A stretch of DNA of 27,638 nucleotides, taken from Geobacillus icigianus. Lineage in GTDB: Bacteria; Bacillota; Bacilli; Bacillales; Anoxybacillaceae. Below the pieces are notes generated by a model, which saw only the letters and a list, made by a program, of their open reading frames with translations, had not been told where the DNA came from and ran no database searches. The stretch is from NCBI RefSeq assembly GCF_000750005.1, contig NZ_JPYA01000047.1:1-27638 (forward strand). Reading direction: 5' to 3'. This document shows positions 23,149 through 27,638 of this stretch, one piece after another (the stretch's first letter is position 1; each line of letters begins with the position of its first letter). Position numbers and translations under genes: made by a program.

Positions 23149-25588
23149 AGTCGAGTTGATTTCCCGGCGGCTCATTGACAAGCTGCAGGAACAGATAAGC
23201 CGCTCATCGACGATATACATATTGACGTCGTTTGCCATGAAATCCGGGGCCCGCCTATTGAAGGACAGTTTGCGGGTAGCTGCAGAGCGGGGTGCAGACA
23301 TCAAAATTTGTGTTGGGGATTATTTGTTTGTCACCCAGCCGGAAGCGTTGCGTGAACTGATGTCGATTCATCCCGACATCGAAGTGCGCCTGTTTAGAAG
23401 TGATGGGATTTCGTTTCATCCGAAGGCTTACTTGTTTGAAGATAGCGAACAAGGCTACTTTGTCATCGGGTCTTCTAATTTATCCCGTTCGGCTCTCACA
23501 GACGGCATCGAGTGGAATGTGGGGCTGGATAAAAGTGTTGATGAAGATATATTTGCCGAAGCGATGGAGCAGTTTTTAAAGCTGTTTTACGCTCCGGAAA
23601 CGGTGGCGGTCAACGCCGAAACAATCGCAGACTATGAAAAACAGTATCAAGATAATCACCAACGCCATCCTAACCTATCTCGTACATGGGCTGAGGCAGA
23701 GGAAATCGAGTTAATGTTTCCGGCGGAAACGGAAAAGAAGCAAGAGGTGGAGACGGCGGACAAGGCCGATGTTGTTCATGAGACGGCTACTCCATATGGA
23801 ACGATCCAGCCGCGCTTTGCCCAAGTTGAGGCATTGGAGCGGTTGGAAGCGGCCTATGAAGAAGGATACGATAAAGCCATGGTTGTCATGGCGACCGGGC
23901 TTGGGAAAACGTATTTGGCCGCTTTTTTTGCCCGCCGTTTTTCGCGAGTGCTGTTCATCGCCCACCGCGAGGAAATTCTTCGCCAAGCAAAACAGTCGTT
24001 CGAACGTGTGATCCCGGATCGAACGGCGGGTATATACGACGGCAATCAAAAAGACGGAAGTGCGGATATGGTGTTTGCCTCGATCTTTACGCTGAGCATG
24101 AAAAAACATTTGTTTTCGTTTCGTCCTGACTCATTTGACTTAATTATTGTGGATGAGTTTCACCATGCGGCGGCTCGCTCGTACGAACGCGTCCTTCGTT
24201 ATTTTCAGCCGAAATTTTTGCTTGGCATCACCGCCACTCCAGATCGGAACGACAATAAAGATGTGTACGCGATTTGCGATGGAAACGTTGCCTACCGGAT
24301 TGACTTTATTGAAGCAGTGCAGCGCGGTTGGCTTGCGCCGTTTCACTATTATGGCGTGTACGATGACACTGATTATTCGCAAATCAAATGGCTCGGCAAC
24401 CGCTATGATGAGAAAGAATTGCTTCAAGCGCAACTTCGCGGGGAGATGGCGGAGAACATTTTGCGAGCGTGGGAGCAGTATAAGAAAACAAGAACACTCG
24501 TCTTTTGTTCATCGATTCGGCAAGCCGATTTTCTGTCCCGATATTTCCAACGCCATGGCTACCGGACGATCAGCCTTCATTCGAAGCAGACGGCCATTTC
24601 GCGCAAGCAGGCCATTGCCATGTTGGAGCGCCGTGAACTGGATGCTATCTTCACCGTCGATTTGTTCAATGAAGGGGTCGATATTCCTTCTGTCGATACC
24701 CTTTTGTTCGTGCGGCCGACGGAATCGCTGACTGTCTTCACCCAGCAAGTCGGGCGCGGGCTGCGGCTGTATGAAGGCAAGGACTACTGCGTCATTATTG
24801 ATTTAATCGGAAACTACCGCAATGCCGATGTCAAGCTGCGCCTGTTTGATGCACAGCGGGGCGAAACGAAGAAAAAAGCGAGGGAATCCGTTGTGCCAAC
24901 GGTTCCGGAACCATGCCAACTGCATCTTGATGTCCAGGCCATCCATCTTCTCGAGGAGATGCAGAAAAAACGCCAACCGCGCAAAGAACGGCTGCTGGCC
25001 GATTACAGAGAGCTCAAGCAGGAGTTGGGCAGACGACCAACGTATTTAGAATTGCATCTCCAAGGCCGAAGTGAAGCGGCGGAGTACAAACAAGAGTTCA
25101 ACTCTTATGTCGGCTTTTTATATTGGGCCGGGGAGCTGTCGGATTTAGAGAAGGAAGTGTTTCTCAAGCATGAACCGTGGCTTGTTGAGGTTGAGCGGAC
25201 GGTAATGTCGAAAAGTTATAAAATGGTTGTCTTAAAAGCCATGCTCGAGCGTGGGCCTTCGGGCTGGCATGAGCCCATCACTCCGCAACAAGCGGCACCG
25301 TTTTTTCACCAGTATTTAACAGAAAAAGAATACCGGAAGCGCATCGATTTTTCCGATGGGGAAACGACATGCCTTTGGGAGTACGACGAGGAAAAAGTGA
25401 GCAAACTGATCGCTCGCATGCCGATGACGAAATGGAGCGCCAGCTCAAAGGGACTGATTTCCTTTGTAAACAATGTGTTTGCGCTCCAATTTTCCATCGC
25501 CCATGAACATGAAGAAATCTTGTACAATTGGACGAAAGAAATTTGTGAGTATCGGTTGCATGTGTATTTTGAGAGGAAGGAGAAATGA
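23141..25588 (+). CDS. PLD-family nuclease fused to a superfamily 2 helicase
   Basis: This 815-residue cytoplasmic protein has an N-terminal phospholipase-D-like nuclease domain (residues 1-150) with one HxK motif, SFHPKAYLF (His 93, Lys 95), then GSSNLSRSAL. After a charged linker comes a helicase core: Q-like QPRFAQVEALERL, Walker A ATGLGKT (251-257), VDEFHH (337-342), GITATPDR (362-369), and in the second lobe TVDLFNEGVDIPS and QQVGRGLR (535-542). The C-terminal 230 residues are less conserved (RRPTYLELHLQGRS, YVGFLYWAGELSDLEKE). A single HKD motif implies dimerisation for catalysis. The start at 23141 (or 23138) overlaps the pyrophosphohydrolase gene, with GAGG upstream. Such fusions occur in defence islands and in DNA repair; a defence role here is inferred. 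Confidence 0.88.
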   Translation: MSKVELISRRLIDKLQEQISRSSTIYILTSFAMKSGARLLKDSLRVAAERGADIKICVGDYLFVTQPEALRELMSIHPDIEVRLFRSDGISFHPKAYLFEDSEQGYFVIGSSNLSRSALTDGIEWNVGLDKSVDEDIFAEAMEQFLKLFYAPETVAVNAETIADYEKQYQDNHQRHPNLSRTWAEAEEIELMFPAETEKKQEVETADKADVVHETATPYGTIQPRFAQVEALERLEAAYEEGYDKAMVVMATGLGKTYLAAFFARRFSRVLFIAHREEILRQAKQSFERVIPDRTAGIYDGNQKDGSADMVFASIFTLSMKKHLFSFRPDSFDLIIVDEFHHAAARSYERVLRYFQPKFLLGITATPDRNDNKDVYAICDGNVAYRIDFIEAVQRGWLAPFHYYGVYDDTDYSQIKWLGNRYDEKELLQAQLRGEMAENILRAWEQYKKTRTLVFCSSIRQADFLSRYFQRHGYRTISLHSKQTAISRKQAIAMLERRELDAIFTVDLFNEGVDIPSVDTLLFVRPTESLTVFTQQVGRGLRLYEGKDYCVIIDLIGNYRNADVKLRLFDAQRGETKKKARESVVPTVPEPCQLHLDVQAIHLLEEMQKKRQPRKERLLADYRELKQELGRRPTYLELHLQGRSEAAEYKQEFNSYVGFLYWAGELSDLEKEVFLKHEPWLVEVERTVMSKSYKMVVLKAMLERGPSGWHEPITPQQAAPFFHQYLTEKEYRKRIDFSDGETTCLWEYDEEKVSKLIARMPMTKWSASSKGLISFVNNVFALQFSIAHEHEEILYNWTKEICEYRLHVYFERKEK

Positions 25589-26006
25589 AAAAATTGATAT
25601 ATACACATTGTTTCATTGAACGTTAAAAATCTGCAGTGAACCTCATTTTGATGGATAAATGGGGAAAACCTTGATTTATCAAGGAAAGTACCTCATTATT
25701 TGTATAACATGGAAAACACGATTACCGCTTTACGGCAAAATAAGGTATAATGGGCTGTGTAGGCGATACCCCAAATTGCCTACTGCATCAATAATTTTAT
25801 TTTGTGATCGACAGGGTTTTATCTGAACGTAGAGGGATTTAAACAAAAGATTGTTTTCATACAAAACAGTTTATTGCAACTCACATTTCACACCCTAGCA
25901 GAATGGAAAGAAAGAACTTTTTATTTCGTTTTTCTAAATACCATTTCGACCAACACGACGAGCGATAGCAATCCTTTTTTACCATCGCTAGTCGTTCCGT
26001 ATGACG
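25589..26006. other. Gene-free stretch with an orphan promoter and hairpins
   Basis: No gene is seen. CCTTGAT/ATCAAGG near 25670 forms a small stem without a T run. The promoter and hairpin at 25722-25783 are listed separately. Near 25957-25998 ACGACGAGCGAT pairs with ATCGCTAGTCGT around a T-rich loop, a likely terminator for the transposase remnant. Confidence 0.5.
25722..25783 (+). promoter_or_regulatory. Orphan promoter followed at once by a hairpin
   Basis: A perfect TATAAT at 25746-25751 follows a weak -35 (TTACCG at 25722, 18-base spacer). The predicted start is about 25758, exactly where a 9-base stem begins: GTAGGCGAT (25759-25767) with ATTGCCTAC (25775-25783) around ACCCCAA. No gene follows on this strand, so a small RNA is possible. 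Confidence 0.4.
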
Positions 26007-26379
26007 TTACACGTCAATGCTTTCATCCATGCGCAATCCTTGCAGGGGCCTTCGCTGATCAGGGGTGAGCGCTTTCCCTAACGCTCGTTGGATATGCCCA
26101 TCCGGCAGCTCCAGTAGGACGACGTTCACATACCGGAACAACTGAAAGATCGCCTGACCGGTCGGGCGGGTCAGTTTCCGATCTCCCGCGCCCTTTCATA
26201 GCGGCCACTCAAGATATCAAGGCGGCAATTAGACCGACAACGTCACTGGCTCGAGTTGGGCATTGTGGATCCACGGGAACGAGATGATCCATCAACTGAG
26301 GAAGGTCAAGATCCTTGAACAGGGTGCTTATTCTATTCAAATAAGAACTTTCATAAATGGTCTGAATTCGAACGTCCAT
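26007..26379 (-). pseudogene. Internally deleted IS1634-type transposase
   Basis: Read on the minus strand, a normal start (ATG 26379, with AAAGGAG upstream) gives MDVRIQTIYESSYLNRISTL and LPQLMDHLVPVDPQCPTRAS, the N-terminal stretch of IS1634-family transposases. A frameshift follows, with LDILSGRYE readable in another frame. The sequence then jumps to the C-terminal end (RPTGQAIFQLFRYVNVVLLE, GHIQRALGKALTPDQRRPLQ), stopping at 26007. The whole catalytic centre is missing. Confidence 0.8.
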
Positions 26380-26865
26380 GATGGGCAAACTCCTTTGCTT
26401 TTCTTGGGTGTCAAAACCGTAAATTTCACTTCATTTCCAAAAGAAGTATCCCGCCTCAAGAAAACATGAAGGATGCACCCGATGAGGAGGTGGGAGATGG
26501 ATGTTGGTAGGCTTTCACCAATGAATAAGATCATCTATAGGTAGAACGGATGTCTTTGGAACGAAGGGAAGCGGAACGTGTTCTGGTGTGCGGGCTTACC
26601 GTTCGACCGATATGCACAAGTCGCTTGAAGCCCCCGCCACTAAGTGAAGCGTAGGTGGCCGGGGCACAGAGACTTGGCCACAATGATTTGAACGTAATTA
26701 TGGGTTGTCATCAAAAATAGCGCAAATGGTGTGAAGCCAATGGAAGTTTGGATGATTGGGTCGGCGAACAATGGGTAAGATCATTCTGGTGAAGTGAGCG
26801 GCAAACTATTTTCTCTGTCTTGCTGCAGGACAACGAGTCAAGATGTGGCCAGCGGCACATGAAAT
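26380..26865. other. Gene-free stretch with an IS-end-like hairpin
   Basis: GCCCCCGCCAC (26630-26640) pairs with GTGGCCGGGGC (26655-26665) apart from a C-C mismatch. The segment 26561-26605 resembles 6994-7038 (both contain CTTACCGTTCG). The hairpin recalls the 3' end of IS200/IS605-type elements, but no tnpA or tnpB sequence is visible. No gene is seen. Confidence 0.4.
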
Positions 26866-27638
26866 CTAGTTAATGGCTACCCCTGCCCCAGCGTATCCAG
26901 TGACAGAAGCGGCGATAGAAAGACCGGAAGTGGTGGTGAAAAATACCATGAGTAATCGATCTCCCGCATTAACAGGGATGTTTAATCCTGTGACTATTCC
27001 TGCGGCATTTTGCGGTGCGGAGATTGGGAATGTAATGGTTGGAGACAAGGTGACGAACGTGCTGGGAAGGGGAGAAAATACGTTGCTAGATGGAGAAGTA
27101 GCGATATAAAGTTGAGCGCGAATTGTAGCTGTTCCTAAAAGTGCTGTGCTTGTGGTAGCCGAAAAGTTAGCTGCTACAGCGGTAATGATTCCGGAGCGTG
27201 GAACAGTAAAAGCGATGTTGGATGTGCCGCCAAGGTTTATAGTTCCTCCAATTAAACTGATGTTGGAAGTTGCACTCCCGAAGCCAATTAAGCTTCCTGT
27301 ATCGGCTAAACCTGCTACGGTAGCAGTCAAGACCACAGTGTTTCCAGATGCAAATGGGATGATGGCGCCAGCGCCAGCAGGTCCCGTGGGCCCTGTGGGT
27401 CCAGCAGGTCCTGTGGGTCCTGTGGGTCCTGTGGGTCCCGTGGGTCCTGTGGGCCCTGTGGGTCCAGCAGGTCCTGTGGGTCCCGTGGGTCCCGTGGGTC
27501 CTGTGGGTCCTGTGGGTCCCGTGGGCCCTGTGGGTCCCGTGGGTCCTGTGGGTCCCGTGGGTCCCGTGGGTCCAGCAGGCCCTGTGGGTCCCGTGGGTCC
27601 CGTGGGTCCCGTGGGTCCAGCAGGTCCTGTGGGTCCAG
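26866..27638 (-). CDS. BclB-like exosporium collagen-like glycoprotein, N-terminus outside window
   Basis: On the minus strand the frame is open from the window end to the stop at 26866-26868. The first 90 or so residues are an unbroken Gly-X-Y collagen repeat, mostly GPT with some GPA, encoded by near-identical 9-base units. The C-terminal domain ([99 protein letters not shown]) fits the BclB exosporium glycoprotein C-terminal domain, a beta-rich head expected to trimerise. Such proteins form hair-like filaments on spores and carry sugars on Thr of the collagen stalk. GTG at 27334-27336 is internal and is not the start. The N-terminal exosporium-targeting region is not visible. Confidence 0.85.
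   Translation of the reverse strand, partial: GPTGPAGPTGPTGPTGPTGPAGPTGPTGPTGPTGPTGPTGPTGPTGPTGPTGPTGPAGPTGPTGPTGPTGPTGPTGPAGPTGPTGPAGAGAIIPFASGNTVVLTATVAGLADTGSLIGFGSATSNISLIGGTINLGGTSNIAFTVPRSGIITAVAANFSATTSTALLGTATIRAQLYIATSPSSNVFSPLPSTFVTLSPTITFPISAPQNAAGIVTGLNIPVNAGDRLLMVFFTTTSGLSIAASVTGYAGAGVAIN

Noticed and set aside
26581..26640. IS66 TnpB-like residues (STDMHKSLEA) in one frame
   Set aside because: The match is only about ten residues, and the preceding motif needs a frameshift. The partly similar segment at 6994-7038 does not encode it.

Overview
The window looks like chromosome of a spore-forming, moderately GC-rich thermophilic Bacillaceae, most like Geobacillus or Parageobacillus. 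This is inferred from Firmicutes-type ribosome binding sites (GGGGGAG, AAGGAGGAG), an exosporium collagen-like protein, a T7SS-style polymorphic toxin tail, and the style of the sugar ABC, LacI and nos genes. Base composition is patchy. The sugar genes are GC-rich, the nos genes and the giant glycan enzyme are clearly lower, and the toxin tip with its immunity gene is AT-rich.

Layout. 1-1014: the C-terminal end of a large secreted toxin and its small immunity gene. 1023-2196: an IS110-type remnant, dispersed repeats, and a control region with two identical LacI-type operators. 2197-5838: a sugar ABC importer (lipoprotein plus two permeases, no ATPase). 6298-6870: a secreted IseA-like protein. 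7796-7869 (minus): a slightly degenerate tRNA-Pro(GGG). 8077-11416: nosD-nosL-nosY-nosF without nosZ. 11972-15313: a three-domain membrane enzyme (GH18, NodB deacetylase, GT2 synthase). 15747-21152: a LacI regulator, then Gfo/Idh, ThuA-like, Gfo/Idh and TIM-barrel isomerase genes. 21745-22606 (minus): two small unknown or membrane genes. 22822-25588: a MazG-like pyrophosphohydrolase overlapping a PLD-nuclease/helicase. 26007-26379 (minus): a deleted IS1634-type transposase. 26866-27638 (minus): a BclB-like collagen exosporium protein running off the window.

How it fits together. Four copies of the perfect palindrome TGTAATCGATTACA mark one regulon: two before the importer, one at the lacI promoter, one before the catabolic operon. 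Importer and catabolic operon are about 10 kb apart, separated by unrelated genes. The block between them has related repeats in the same orientation at both edges, suggesting a locus split by insertion or rearrangement. The catabolic operon has two Gfo/Idh dehydrogenases, a ThuA-like protein and a sugar isomerase/epimerase-like TIM barrel, but no glycoside hydrolase or kinase. This suggests a 3-keto (oxidative) route for an imported glycoside or disaccharide.

The intergenic regions hold at least three families of non-coding dispersed repeats. One family (ends CTAGGAGG...CCTCCTAG) occurs as pairs of related units and supplies the nosF stop codon.
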